A stretch of 64,000 nucleotides of DNA from Flavobacterium tagetis (GTDB taxonomy: Bacteria > Bacteroidota > Bacteroidia > Flavobacteriales > Flavobacteriaceae): NCBI RefSeq assembly GCF_016735615.1, contig NZ_JAERSF010000005.1, positions 1-64,000 on the forward strand. Reading direction: 5' to 3'. This document shows, in pieces, positions 16,155 to 24,371 of the stretch. The notes below the pieces were generated by a model. The model made no database searches, had not been told where the DNA came from, and saw only the letters and a program-made list of their open reading frames with translations. Numbering within the stretch: position 1 is the first letter of the stretch; every line of letters starts with the position of its first letter. The translations under genes and the position numbers were made by a program.

Positions 16155-18032
16155 TTATTTAACATGTAATATATTATTTTCTGGAGTTGCATCCATAAAA
16201 ATTCCTCCCTCAAGTTCAATTTTTTCGATTTTTTTTGCGCTTTTCAAAATTATTTTAGCTGTTTTTTGATTTTTCTCCCAAATTGCAGGTGTTTGATGTA
16301 ATGTAGTTTTGGATTTATCAGCATAAGTAATCACAACATCAAACGGAATTGCAAAACCTCCAATATTTTCTACAGTTATAATTTTCTTATCGGCAGAAAT
16401 CCCTTTTACAGCAATATCTAAATAATTGTTAGTAAAGAACCAATTATTAAAAAACCAATTTAAATTCTTACCTGTAGCAGTATTAAATGAATTAAAATAA
16501 TCCCACGGAATTGGGTGTTTTCCATTCCAAGTGTCCATGTAAAAATGAAGCGCCTTTTCGAATAAGTCATCTCCTAACATATCTTTTAAAGCCAAATAAG
16601 AAAGAGAAGCTTTCCCATAAGAATTATTTCCATAACCTGCACCAGAAACCTGTGTAGACATTGTGATAATAGGCTGATCTTGTTCTGCAGCACGATCTTT
16701 AATATAATTTTTTACTCTAAACTCTTTATAAAACTTATCTGCAGCTTCTTTACCATGTTCAGCAATTCCGATTAAATACTCGAAAGTTGTTGCCCAGCCT
16801 TCATCCATAAAAGCATAACGCGTTTCATTAATTCCCATATAAAAAGGAAAATAAGTGTGGGCCACTTCATGATCTTGCACTAACTGTGCAAAAATCGGAT
16901 CTCCCATTTCTGAATCGTTGCACATCATTGGATATTCCATATCGGCAAAACCTTGAAAAGCCGTCATTTTAGAAAACGGATACGGAACTCCAGGCCAATT
17001 GTTAGAAAACCAATCTAAAGCATATTGATTATTTTTTACTGAATTTACAAAATCTGTTCCTTTAATATCGTAAGCTGCCTGAACACTTGCACGGCGATTT
17101 GTTTTTTTGTCAACTATAACACTACTGGCATCCCACAAATAGTGATCGCTCAAACCAAAACATACATCTGTTATATTTTTGGCCTCAAATTTCCATACAT
17201 TCCAATCGTATTGTTTGGTTACGATTCCGCTTTTCATTTCTTCTTCGTTAGCGATATGCAGAATTTCATCTGTTGTATATGATTTTTTCAAACGCGATGC
17301 AAATTCAGGCTGTAAAACCTCATCAGGATTTAATAAATCTCCTGTTGCATAAACCACATAATTTTTTGGCGCTTTTACCGAAAAAACATAGTCATTGAAG
17401 TCATTATAGAATTCTTGGCGATCTGTGTGTGGTATTCTGTCCCAGCCATTATAATCGTCATAAACTGAAACACGAGGATAACTGTACGCAACAAAAAATG
17501 TTGTTTCGTCAATCTGCCCTTCTCTACCACTTTCTTTAGACAAAGGATAATTCCATTGGATATTTATAATGGTTTTAGAATGAGGTGAAATTGGTTTTAC
17601 CAATTTTACGTTTCCAACCGTTCCCCAATTTCTGGCGTCTTCTTTGTACACTTCATTTTCTATTTTTAATGAAGTAATCGTTAATCCATCGCTTAAAAAA
17701 TCGTTATTTACTTCACCGCCTCTTGGAGAAGATGGTTTATGAAGATTATTTACAAAACGGATAACCAAGTTTCTTAACGTATCCTTACTATTGTTTTCGT
17801 AAATGATGGTTTCAGTTCCGGTAACAACTCTTGTTTTTGGGTCAACTGAAATTTCCATATTATATTTTCCGCGGTTCTGCCAGTAGTTTGCACCAGGTTT
17901 TCCGTCTTTAGAACGTGTTCCATTCTCATAAGCTTTTTTTATGTTTCTAGGCATATAAAGCTCTTGGGCAAAATTATCTTGGGCAAAAAGAACGAATGCT
18001 ATTAATGCAAATTGCAAAAACTTCTTTTTCAT
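16155..18032 (-). CDS. secreted M1 family metallopeptidase
   Basis: A 625-residue zinc aminopeptidase-like protein with a signal peptide (MKKKFLQFALIAFVLFAQDNFAQ region). The N-terminal beta domain is followed by the catalytic domain with the zinc motif HEVAH (His388, Glu389, His392) and the third ligand Glu411 in FMDEGWATTFEY, giving the HEXXH-x18-E spacing of M1 peptidases. The usual GxMEN exopeptidase motif is replaced by FADMEYPMM, so the N-terminus-recognition step may differ. Probably acts on peptides in the periplasm or outside the cell. Single gene with its own terminator. Confidence 0.9.
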   Translation of the reverse strand: MKKKFLQFALIAFVLFAQDNFAQELYMPRNIKKAYENGTRSKDGKPGANYWQNRGKYNMEISVDPKTRVVTGTETIIYENNSKDTLRNLVIRFVNNLHKPSSPRGGEVNNDFLSDGLTITSLKIENEVYKEDARNWGTVGNVKLVKPISPHSKTIINIQWNYPLSKESGREGQIDETTFFVAYSYPRVSVYDDYNGWDRIPHTDRQEFYNDFNDYVFSVKAPKNYVVYATGDLLNPDEVLQPEFASRLKKSYTTDEILHIANEEEMKSGIVTKQYDWNVWKFEAKNITDVCFGLSDHYLWDASSVIVDKKTNRRASVQAAYDIKGTDFVNSVKNNQYALDWFSNNWPGVPYPFSKMTAFQGFADMEYPMMCNDSEMGDPIFAQLVQDHEVAHTYFPFYMGINETRYAFMDEGWATTFEYLIGIAEHGKEAADKFYKEFRVKNYIKDRAAEQDQPIITMSTQVSGAGYGNNSYGKASLSYLALKDMLGDDLFEKALHFYMDTWNGKHPIPWDYFNSFNTATGKNLNWFFNNWFFTNNYLDIAVKGISADKKIITVENIGGFAIPFDVVITYADKSKTTLHQTPAIWEKNQKTAKIILKSAKKIEKIELEGGIFMDATPENNILHVK

Positions 18033-18210
18033 AAATGATTCTTAGGACTTTAAATTGTTTACTATATAAGACTGCTGTTTTAAAGCAATGTTACAAATTT
18101 AATTATTAATTGTTAATGGAGAGATCTGAATTATGAATTATGAATTGTAAAATGTTGGATATAAAAACTACTTTTCATTTTTCACTTTCACTTTTCACAA
18201 AAAAAGAAAA

Positions 18211-18239
18211 ACCGTCTGTCACCAAAAGCAACAGACGGT
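18211..18239. terminator. terminator of gapN-like gene
   Basis: ACCGTCTGT (18211-18219) pairs with ACAGACGGT (18231-18239), 28 bases beyond the stop of the leftward dehydrogenase gene. An A-run (T-run on the transcript strand) lies on its distal side. Confidence 0.8.
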
Positions 18240-18267
18240 ATCTACAATTAATATATAACCTTGATGA

Positions 18268-19848
18268 CTACAAAATATAATCTGTATTAATAAAATTCGA
18301 TTCTTTGCTGTTAAGCAATTCCTGCAGAATCTCATTATTATAATCGATATCTTTTGAAGCTACAAACGTACGGATTGAGAAAGAACGTAAAGCATCTGGA
18401 ATACTTAAAGTTCCTACTGCAGAATCTTTTCTTCCTGTGAAAGGGAAAGCGTCTGGCCCTCTTTGGCAAGAGCTGTTTAAGTTTACTCTGCAAACTAAGT
18501 TTACCAAAGCATCAATAAGCGGTGCCAATGTTTTTATGTCTTTACCAAATAAACTTACCTGCTGTCCGTAGTTTGATTCTGCCATATCTTTCAATGGTTC
18601 TTTGATATCTTTGAAAGAAAGCACTGGAACAACTGGCCCAAACTGTTCTTCGTGATAAACGCGCATTTCTTTGTTTACTGGATAAAGAACTGCTGGGAAA
18701 ATATAATTCTCAGTATGTTTTCCTCCTTTTTCATTGATTACTTTAGCACCTTTATGAACAGCGTCATCAATTAAACCTTGAATATACTTTGGTTTATCTG
18801 TTTCTGGAAGCGGTGTCAAAGAAACTCCTTTTTCCCACGGATTTCCAAAAACCAAACTATCTACTTTCTCAGCAAAACGTTTATTGAACTCTTCTCTAAT
18901 AGATTCGTGAACATATAATACTTTTAAAGCTGTACAACGCTGTCCGTTAAAAGACAAACTTCCTGTAATACATTCTTGAATAGCCAAATCTAAATCGGCA
19001 TCTGGAAGAATAATCGCCGGATTTTTTGCTTCTAAACCTAAAATCAAACGCAGTCTGTTTTTGTTTGGATGCTGATCTTGTAAAGCAATCGCCGATTTAC
19101 TATTTCCGATTAAGGCTAAAACATCAATTTTTCCAGATTTCATAATCGGAGAAGCTACTTCACGTCCTCTTCCGTAAACGATATTGATTACCCCTTTTGG
19201 AAAACTGCTTCTGAACGCTTCTAATAATGGAGAAATACATAACACTCCATGCTTAGCAGGTTTGAAAATTACAGTATTTCCCATAATCAAAGCTGGAATC
19301 AGCAATGAGAAAGTTTCGTTTAAAGGATAATTATATGGTCCAAGACATAATACAACTCCAAGAGGCCCACGACGGATCATGGCGTTTACTCCTTGCACTT
19401 TTTCGAAGTGCGAACTGCGTCCGTTTAATTCTTTATAACTTGCAATAGTATCGTAAATATATTCTACTGTTCTGTCGAATTCTTTTTGTGAATCTCCTAA
19501 TGATTTTCCGATTTCCCACATCAAGTATTTCACTACTTCTTCGCGGGTTTCTTTCATTTGTTTCACAAATTTTTCCATGCATTTAATACGATCCACTACT
19601 TTCATAGTCGGCCATAAACCTTGTCCCATATCGTATGCATTGGTAGCAGATTCGACAACTTCTGCTGCTTCTTTTTCTCCCATAAAAGGAATAGATCCTA
19701 ATAAAGTCGGCGAATACTTTTCTGTTGAAGAAATAGTAGAAAACACAGGTGTGGTTTGCCCTGTCCATTGTTTCAATTCTCCATTTACAAGATAGGTATC
19801 TTGATTTATCAGACTATTAATCTGATATTCTTCTGGTATAAAACTCAT
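18268..19848 (-). CDS. gapN: NADP-dependent glyceraldehyde-3-phosphate dehydrogenase (GapN type)
   Basis: A 526-residue cytoplasmic aldehyde dehydrogenase, closest in pattern to non-phosphorylating GAPDH, which oxidises glyceraldehyde 3-phosphate directly to 3-phosphoglycerate and makes NADPH. Catalytic residues are visible: Asn173 in LGPYNYP, Glu273 in LGLEAKNP and the nucleophile Cys305 in NGQRCTALK. Residues 188-200 ([13 protein letters not shown]) form the cofactor pocket. It lies 74 bases downstream of a rhodanese gene, with a terminator between, so it is probably a separate transcript. GapN versus another ALDH is likely but not certain. Confidence 0.82.
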   Translation of the reverse strand: MSFIPEEYQINSLINQDTYLVNGELKQWTGQTTPVFSTISSTEKYSPTLLGSIPFMGEKEAAEVVESATNAYDMGQGLWPTMKVVDRIKCMEKFVKQMKETREEVVKYLMWEIGKSLGDSQKEFDRTVEYIYDTIASYKELNGRSSHFEKVQGVNAMIRRGPLGVVLCLGPYNYPLNETFSLLIPALIMGNTVIFKPAKHGVLCISPLLEAFRSSFPKGVINIVYGRGREVASPIMKSGKIDVLALIGNSKSAIALQDQHPNKNRLRLILGLEAKNPAIILPDADLDLAIQECITGSLSFNGQRCTALKVLYVHESIREEFNKRFAEKVDSLVFGNPWEKGVSLTPLPETDKPKYIQGLIDDAVHKGAKVINEKGGKHTENYIFPAVLYPVNKEMRVYHEEQFGPVVPVLSFKDIKEPLKDMAESNYGQQVSLFGKDIKTLAPLIDALVNLVCRVNLNSSCQRGPDAFPFTGRKDSAVGTLSIPDALRSFSIRTFVASKDIDYNNEILQELLNSKESNFINTDYIL

Positions 19849-19893
19849 AATTTGGTTTGTTTAATGGTCTGGTAATTTATTTTCAAAAGAAAA

Positions 19894-19916
19894 AAGAGGC
19901 TTTTTTATTGCCTCTT
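19894..19916. terminator. terminator of rhodanese gene
   Basis: AAGAGGC (19894-19900) pairs with GCCTCTT (19910-19916), directly after the stop of the leftward rhodanese gene. Confidence 0.7.
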
Positions 19917-19922
19917 CTTCTT

Positions 19923-20234
19923 TTATGGTTGTACTGTTTCACCTTCCCAATCTAGGATTCCTCCAAGCAGATTGTAGGCGTTTTCTATACCCAACTCGTT
20001 CATAATCTGGCATGCTTTTGCACTTCTAGCCCCAGAACGACAGTATACGTAATAGTTTTTATTTTTGTCTAATTCTTCGATTTCATAGATAAATGCCTGC
20101 CCTTTATTGATATCAATATTAAGAGCATTCTCAATGTAGCCGTCATTAAATTCGTCTTCAGTTCTTACATCAAGTATAACTGCATTTTCGTCAGCCTCTA
20201 ACTGAGCAACCCAATCTTCTTGTGATAAATTCAT
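19923..20234 (-). CDS. single-domain rhodanese sulfurtransferase
   Basis: A 103-residue rhodanese domain without signal peptide, so cytoplasmic. The active-site loop CRSGAR has Cys65 as the persulfide-carrying nucleophile; LDVRTEDEFNDGYIENALNI is the standard N-terminal signature. It moves sulfane sulfur (for example from thiosulfate or persulfides) to acceptors. It is divergent from the Crp/Fnr regulator gene and near a TauE exporter, and fits the sulfur-handling set that resumes at 29.2 kb. Confidence 0.88.
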   Translation of the reverse strand: MNLSQEDWVAQLEADENAVILDVRTEDEFNDGYIENALNIDINKGQAFIYEIEELDKNKNYYVYCRSGARSAKACQIMNELGIENAYNLLGGILDWEGETVQP

Positions 20235-20610
20235 AATAAAATGTGTTTTTGTAAAATTACGACGTTTCTATATATAAAAAACGTACCAAATGCGATTTCG
20301 ATTATTATTCTCAGAAAACGTTTTAGAGAAAGTATTATAATCAGTGAATTACAAATTTAGTTACTATTTTTAAAAATTCAGCCTACAAAATCGATAGAAA
20401 ATAGGATTTTTTCATTTATATAAAATACCATCCAAATCTTGTTTTCTTTCAATTAATACCATTTGAATCCATTATCTTTGTAAAAAATCATATTATTTAA
20501 TATCTTTTTGATAAAAACCAAGACATCAAATAGAGACCTCTGTCAGTTCGAGCGTAGTCGAGAACCTAAGACATCTCGACTCCGCTCGATGTGACAAAAT
20601 CATTAAAACG
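20235..20610. promoter_or_regulatory. divergent intergenic region with crp promoter
   Basis: 376 bases between the divergent rhodanese and Crp/Fnr genes. A good -7 element TATCTTTG occurs at 20473-20480, pointing towards the regulator. If it is the promoter, the mRNA leader is about 125 bases long and contains the REP-like hairpin at 20541-20596. I saw no copy here of the GTnAy-N4-GTnAC dyad found upstream of tauE and the persulfide dioxygenase. Confidence 0.5.
20541..20596. repeat. REP-like hairpin in the leader of the Crp/Fnr gene
   Basis: TGTCA and TGACA at the ends enclose CGAGCG-AGTCGAGA on the left and TCTCGACT-CGCTCG on the right, giving a long imperfect stem. From memory, palindromes of this word type (TCGACT/CGCTCGA) are scattered through many Flavobacteriia genomes. 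It ends 14 bases before the ATG, so it would fold in the mRNA leader. Confidence 0.65.
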
Positions 20611-21252
20611 ATGCTACATTCATTAAAAACCATATTTCCTAATTTCTCCAATGAACTTATTGCTACAATTGAAGAAAACGGAAGCCTTCAAGATTTTGAA
20701 GCCGGAACCATTTTAATGCGTACTGGTCAGTATATTAAAAATACAGTTTTAATAACTAAAGGTAAAATCAAAATCTATCGCGAAGGTGAAGACGGCGGAG
20801 AGTTTTTAATGTATTATTTACAGCCTGGACAAGCTTGTGCGATATCAATGATTTGTACAGCAAAAAGCGAAAAAAGCCAGATTATGGCAAAAGTAGTCGA
20901 AGATGTAACCGTGATGATGATTCCGTTGCAATTGATGGACAAATGGATGATGGAACATAGAAGCTGGTACGAATTTGTAATTGAAACCTACCGAAGCCGT
21001 TTTGAAGAAGTTCTCGAAGTAGTCGATAATATCGCTTTCCGTTCTATGGATGAAAGACTAGAGTTTTACTTAAAACGTCATTCTGATGCCTGTGGCTGTT
21101 CTGAAGTGAATTTATCACATCAGGAAATCGCAACCGAATTAAATACTTCACGTGAAGTTGTTTCAAGATTATTAAAAAAAATGGAACAGCGTGGTTTGGT
21201 CAAACTCAATCGAAACCAGATTGAATTATTAAACACGAATTTCACGAATTAA
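20611..21252 (+). CDS. Crp/Fnr family transcriptional regulator
   Basis: A 213-residue regulator. The N-terminal cyclic-nucleotide-binding-like beta barrel (about 15-115) is followed by the dimer helix and a winged helix-turn-helix (VNLSHQEIATELNTSREVVSRLLKKMEQRGLV, written here in two parts: VNLSHQEIATELN and TSREVVSRLLKKMEQRGLV). Four cysteines stand out: Cys76 and Cys82 in the sensor barrel, and Cys161 and Cys163 (CGC) just before the helix-turn-helix, which could allow redox or persulfide sensing. It lies among sulfur genes, and dyads with identical placement occur upstream of tauE and the persulfide dioxygenase gene. Activation of both by this protein is inferred. Confidence 0.88.
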   Translation: MLHSLKTIFPNFSNELIATIEENGSLQDFEAGTILMRTGQYIKNTVLITKGKIKIYREGEDGGEFLMYYLQPGQACAISMICTAKSEKSQIMAKVVEDVTVMMIPLQLMDKWMMEHRSWYEFVIETYRSRFEEVLEVVDNIAFRSMDERLEFYLKRHSDACGCSEVNLSHQEIATELNTSREVVSRLLKKMEQRGLVKLNRNQIELLNTNFTN

Positions 21253-21350
21253 CACGAATATTTTTAACACATAGAAACATAGTTCTTGCAAACCCAAAAA
21301 GACGTTTCACTTGTTTAAATTCTCATAGTTATGAGCAAGCTTAAAAGAAA

Positions 21351-21776
21351 ATGAGTACAGAAAGAAATCTAATGATAAGTTCATTAAATAAACTTTTCGT
21401 CCCTGAATTAAGAAAATTAAATTTCAAAGGAAGTTTTCCTCATTTTAGAAGAATCGAAAATGATGTTACGAACTTAATAACCTTCCAATTTGATAGAGAC
21501 GGAGGTGGATTTGTCATTGAACTTGCAAATCATAAAGGCAAAGAATATGTTTCCTCTTGGGGTAAAATTACAGAACTTAAAAAGCTAACTGCTCATCACC
21601 TAAATCAAAGAAAGAGAATATATCCAAATTCAGAAAATGAAGATAACGGCAAAAAAAGCTGGTTTAGATACGATGAAAAATCTTTTTTCCCTTTTGGGAA
21701 TATATACGATAAGAACGCAAAAAAAGCAACAGAAAGAATTCCGTTGATGGAAAAATATTGGAGAGAACTAAAATAA
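21351..21776 (+). CDS. DUF4304-like hypothetical protein
   Basis: A 141-residue cytoplasmic protein. The pattern is that of DUF4304-like proteins: a helix with LNKLFVPELRKLNFKGSFPHF, then RIENDVTNLITFQFDRDGG and FVIELANHKGKEY on adjacent strands, and a C-terminal helix ending MEKYWRELK. Function is not known for the family. It sits between the Crp/Fnr regulator and TauE genes but has no evident sulfur motif. The 98-base gap before it contains ACGAAT words, so co-transcription is uncertain. Confidence 0.6.
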   Translation: MSTERNLMISSLNKLFVPELRKLNFKGSFPHFRRIENDVTNLITFQFDRDGGGFVIELANHKGKEYVSSWGKITELKKLTAHHLNQRKRIYPNSENEDNGKKSWFRYDEKSFFPFGNIYDKNAKKATERIPLMEKYWRELK

Positions 21777-21885
21777 AAAAGTCTGCTCATAACACACGCT
21801 ATGTATGGAAACTAGTTTCTTCCATAGTCTTTAATTTTGGCAAAAAACCTATGTTTCTATGTGTTTAAATTTTCTTTTTACTTCT

Positions 21886-21929
21886 GTGATAAATGTTACT
21901 GTAGGTTTCTAATTTCCGAAGCAACTTTG
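21886..21929 (+). promoter_or_regulatory. tauE promoter with Crp/Fnr-type dyad
   Basis: The dyad GTGATAAATGTTAC (21886-21899) has its centre 33 bp upstream of the centre of a -7-like element CAACTTTG (21922-21929). The promoter of the persulfide dioxygenase gene has the related dyad in the other orientation at exactly the same distance. This places the site near -40, the usual position for a Crp-class activator. Binding by the protein encoded at 20611 is inferred. Confidence 0.6.
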
Positions 21930-21945
21930 CATTAAAACAAATGCA

Positions 21946-22731
21946 ATGGAATATTTAGGATTTTTTGCCTCAATCATAATCGGAATTTCGCTTGGCTTAA
22001 TTGGCGGCGGAGGTTCTATTCTTACTATTCCTATTTTAGTTTATTTATTTAAAGTAAGTCCCGATCAAGCCACTTCTTATTCTTTATTTATTGTTGGGTT
22101 AACCGCTTTATTTGGAAGTTACAGCCATTATAAAATGGGAAATCTAAAACTAAAATCGGCTTTGTATTTTGCTGTTCCATCCGTTATTTCGATTCTAATA
22201 ATCCGTGAAGTGATATTTCCGCAAATTGCATCGACTTTATTTTCTGTCGCTTCTTATACCGTTTCAAAAGATTTTCTAATTATGATCATCTTTTCTATCC
22301 TAATGATTACAGCGGCCATTTCTATGATTAAAAAAAATCAGTCCGAAATTAAATCAGTAGACACTAATTATTCGCAATTGAGTTTTATAGGTTTTTTGGT
22401 CGGAATCGTAACCGGATTTCTAGGTGCAGGCGGCGGATTCTTAATTATTCCTGCCTTACTTTTTTTTGCCAATCTGCCCATGAAACAAGCCGTTGGAACT
22501 TCATTATTAATCATCACTATTAATTCGTCGATAGGTTTTGCTGGCGATCTATACATTGGGACACCAATAAACTATAGTTTCTTATTAAGCGTTTCTGCAA
22601 TGGCTCTAATCGGAATGTTTATTGGTAGCCAGCTTTCTAAAAAAATGGACGGAGCGAAATTAAAACCTCTTTTTGGATGGTTTGTGCTCGTAATGGGATT
22701 TTATATCATTGCCAAAGAAGTTTTATTCTAA
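21946..22731 (+). CDS. tauE: TauE/SafE family sulfite exporter
   Basis: A 261-residue inner-membrane protein with about eight helices and the internal duplication typical of TauE/SafE: LGLIGGGGSILTIPILVYLF in the first half and TGFLGAGGGFLIIPALLFF in the second. The family exports sulfite, sulfoacetate and related organosulfur anions. Its promoter carries a dyad matching that of the persulfide dioxygenase gene at 29.2 kb, which produces sulfite, so export of sulfite formed during persulfide oxidation is a sensible role here. Confidence 0.85.
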   Translation: MEYLGFFASIIIGISLGLIGGGGSILTIPILVYLFKVSPDQATSYSLFIVGLTALFGSYSHYKMGNLKLKSALYFAVPSVISILIIREVIFPQIASTLFSVASYTVSKDFLIMIIFSILMITAAISMIKKNQSEIKSVDTNYSQLSFIGFLVGIVTGFLGAGGGFLIIPALLFFANLPMKQAVGTSLLIITINSSIGFAGDLYIGTPINYSFLLSVSAMALIGMFIGSQLSKKMDGAKLKPLFGWFVLVMGFYIIAKEVLF

Positions 22732-22750
22732 AAGCAATTTCAACACTTTA

Positions 22751-22813
22751 TTTAGTTTCACTTGTAGAGTAATCTTTGTCAAAGTTTTAAACTTTGACAA
22801 AGATGAAACTAAA
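22751..22813. terminator. long palindromic terminator/repeat between convergent genes
   Basis: The inner arms ATCTTTGTCAAAGTTT and AAACTTTGACAAAGAT (22772-22804) are perfect over 16 bases, and outer arms TTTAGTTTC and GAAACTAAA pair beyond a 12-base asymmetric bulge. It lies between the convergent tauE and XRE genes and probably terminates both. It is longer than needed for a terminator and looks like one of the dispersed word repeats. Confidence 0.7.
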
Positions 22814-22817
22814 ACCT

Positions 22818-23204
22818 TCAAATTTCTCCAAATTTATCTTTATATCTTTCAAGCTCTATTTCAGTTCTCGAAAGCAGTTTTTCAAGCAATTGAATTTTAT
22901 CTTCATAAAGCTCCTTCAAAACTGAAGAATTATCGGCATTGATTAAAATACTACCGTTATTGTTTCCTGTTATTTTATTGAAACTGTTGAAATATTTATC
23001 GTAGTCAAAACTAATTATATCCTCTACGCTGACATCTAAAATTCTTCCTATTTCAACCAATTTTTCGTAACTCAAAGAAGTCTTTCCTTTTTCAATTTTA
23101 CTATAACCTGCTTGGGTTACGCCTAATCTTTCTGCCATGTATTCCTGAGTATAATTTTTTAACTCTCTAATATTTTTGATTTTACTTTTAATTGTTGTGG
23201 CCAT
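22818..23204 (-). CDS. XRE family regulator with C-terminal coiled coil
   Basis: A 128-residue protein. An N-terminal Cro/C1-type helix-turn-helix (about 8-65; NYTQEYMAERLGVTQAGYSK and IEKGKTSLSYEKLVEIGRIL) is followed by a linker with polar Asn-rich sequence and a C-terminal coiled coil (LYEDKIQLLEKLLSRTEIE) that probably forms dimers. Its layout is the same as the XRE protein at 24372, 1.2 kb away, suggesting paralogues. An inverted repeat 22 bases upstream of the start may be its operator. Targets unknown. Confidence 0.82.
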   Translation of the reverse strand: MATTIKSKIKNIRELKNYTQEYMAERLGVTQAGYSKIEKGKTSLSYEKLVEIGRILDVSVEDIISFDYDKYFNSFNKITGNNNGSILINADNSSVLKELYEDKIQLLEKLLSRTEIELERYKDKFGEI

Positions 23205-23226
23205 ATTATTTCTGATTTGTGGTCAT

Positions 23227-23273
23227 GTATAGTCAAAACAGCCAGCCGTTAGAATGTAACGGCACGACTATAC
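23227..23273. promoter_or_regulatory. nested inverted repeat upstream of XRE gene
   Basis: GTATAGTC (23227-23234) pairs with GACTATAC (23266-23273) and encloses CCGTTA/TAACGG. It lies 22 bases before the XRE start codon, so it could be an autoregulatory site or the terminator of the upstream leftward gene. Which one cannot be told from sequence. Confidence 0.4.
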
Positions 23274-23337
23274 TATTATTTTTATTGGGAAATTATAAAA
23301 CTACTTCATAACTAAAGACTTATGTCGCAGCGTTTTG

Positions 23338-23442
23338 TTAATTTTTTCTTTGTGTAATGATAAAATAACCGTACATCAAAGTTGCCATTATGAAAAATGC
23401 AATCATAACGGGAAATACTGAATATAAACATCTCTGATTTTT
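23338..23442 (-). other. in-frame open extension / possible tiny membrane ORF
   Basis: Directly after the TAA of the 134-residue gene at 23443, the same frame stays open for 34 codons and encodes a hydrophobic helix (MIAFFIMATLMYGYFIITQ from an internal ATG at 23406), then stops. It may be a separate 22-residue membrane peptide, a third membrane segment lost by a nonsense mutation, or chance. No start signal is evident beyond the internal ATG. Confidence 0.3.
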
Positions 23443-23847
23443 TTAAGCAGTTCTTTTTATACTTCTTTCAAACTGAAGATCTAAGTAAGAATCGATCTGC
23501 TTGCCAACCAATATGCGGTCTTTGGCGGCAATTTTAGTCCTTATTTTGTTCTGGTAAATATCTTTTACAAAAACAAAATAGGCAAATTCGGCCTTGTTCC
23601 CGAATCTCATAGCTAAAATAAACGAATAGCACAAAATTGCAGGAATAATGTAATACAAGTCCATTAAGTTGGAAAATAGCATACAATAATATGCTACAGC
23701 AGTTACGGCCAAAAAAGCACCGTTTTCAAGAAAATATTTCTTCTTTTTTTTAAGCAGTCCAAGTTCTTTAATTTCATCAAACTGATACTGCCAATTCTTA
23801 GATTTGTAACGAAATCTAACCTTGTCGGAAAAAACTGTTAAAGGCAT
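23443..23847 (-). CDS. two-TM membrane protein of unknown function
   Basis: A 134-residue protein. A basic, beta-like N-terminus (VFSDKVRFRYKSKNWQYQFDE) is followed by two membrane helices (about 45-62 and 66-84) and a cytoplasmic tail. The arrangement recalls small membrane proteins with a PH-like domain split by a TM hairpin, but I cannot name the family. The reading frame after its stop codon continues open and hydrophobic for 34 codons. Confidence 0.6.
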   Translation of the reverse strand: MPLTVFSDKVRFRYKSKNWQYQFDEIKELGLLKKKKKYFLENGAFLAVTAVAYYCMLFSNLMDLYYIIPAILCYSFILAMRFGNKAEFAYFVFVKDIYQNKIRTKIAAKDRILVGKQIDSYLDLQFERSIKRTA

Positions 23848-24069
23848 AATAATTTAGTAGGTAAAAATAGATTTAAGCTTCTAGTGAAAAATCAATTTCT
23901 AAAAATTCTTAGGGGGAAAAAATTCTTAGATACGCAATATTAAGCATTAACACTTTTTTTTTCTTACAATTAACATTATAGAATATAACTATCGGTTGTA
24001 ATTAAATCTTTCGTAAAAGTTATCTTATACTTTATTTACAAAAAAAATCTCAAGTAAGAAGATTCTTTT

Positions 24070-24176
24070 GGGCGTTGCCTCCGGCCGGGCTATCCGCTTT
24101 ATTCCCGATTAACAAAAACTACGGCTAAAAAGCCTTGTTTTTCTAAATCGGGAGATACCGCTTCTATCCCTAACGC
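24070..24176 (-). repeat. dispersed flavobacterial repeat, copy B
   Basis: Read on the minus strand it starts GATAGAAGCGGTATCTCC and ends AAAGCGGATAGCCCGGCCGG, with an AAGGCTTTTTAGCC hairpin in the middle. Its end words and layout match the element at 271-350 although the middle differs. It lies in a 520-base gap without genes (23848-24371), whose left part is plain AT-rich DNA. Confidence 0.6.
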
Positions 24177-24216
24177 AAACTCAGGTAAAATGACGTCTTG
24201 TCTTTAATATTTTCAA

Positions 24217-24350
24217 TCAATTGCCTCCAGCTTTAGCTGGAGGTAAACAAATGTATATATAAAAAGGGCTTTAGCCAAAACTGGAAAGTTTGGCTAAAGC
24301 CCAATTCAAATTAAAACAAAAAAACTCCAGTTAAAACTGGAGGCAATTGA
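24217..24350. repeat. compound hairpin element, copy 1
   Basis: A 134-base unit with perfect 14-base terminal inverted repeats (TCAATTGCCTCCAG and CTGGAGGCAATTGA). The left end is itself a hairpin (CCTCCAGCTTTAGCTGGAGG), the centre is a second one (GGGCTTTAGCC ... GGCTAAAGCCC), and CTCCAGTTAAAACTGGAG forms a third at the right end. A second copy in the same orientation lies at 24859-24985. The unit ends 21 bases from the stop codon of the leftward XRE gene. It resembles compound REP/BIME units; no transposase is nearby. Confidence 0.8.
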
Positions 24351-24371
24351 TTTTTATCTTTTTGTTTTCTA

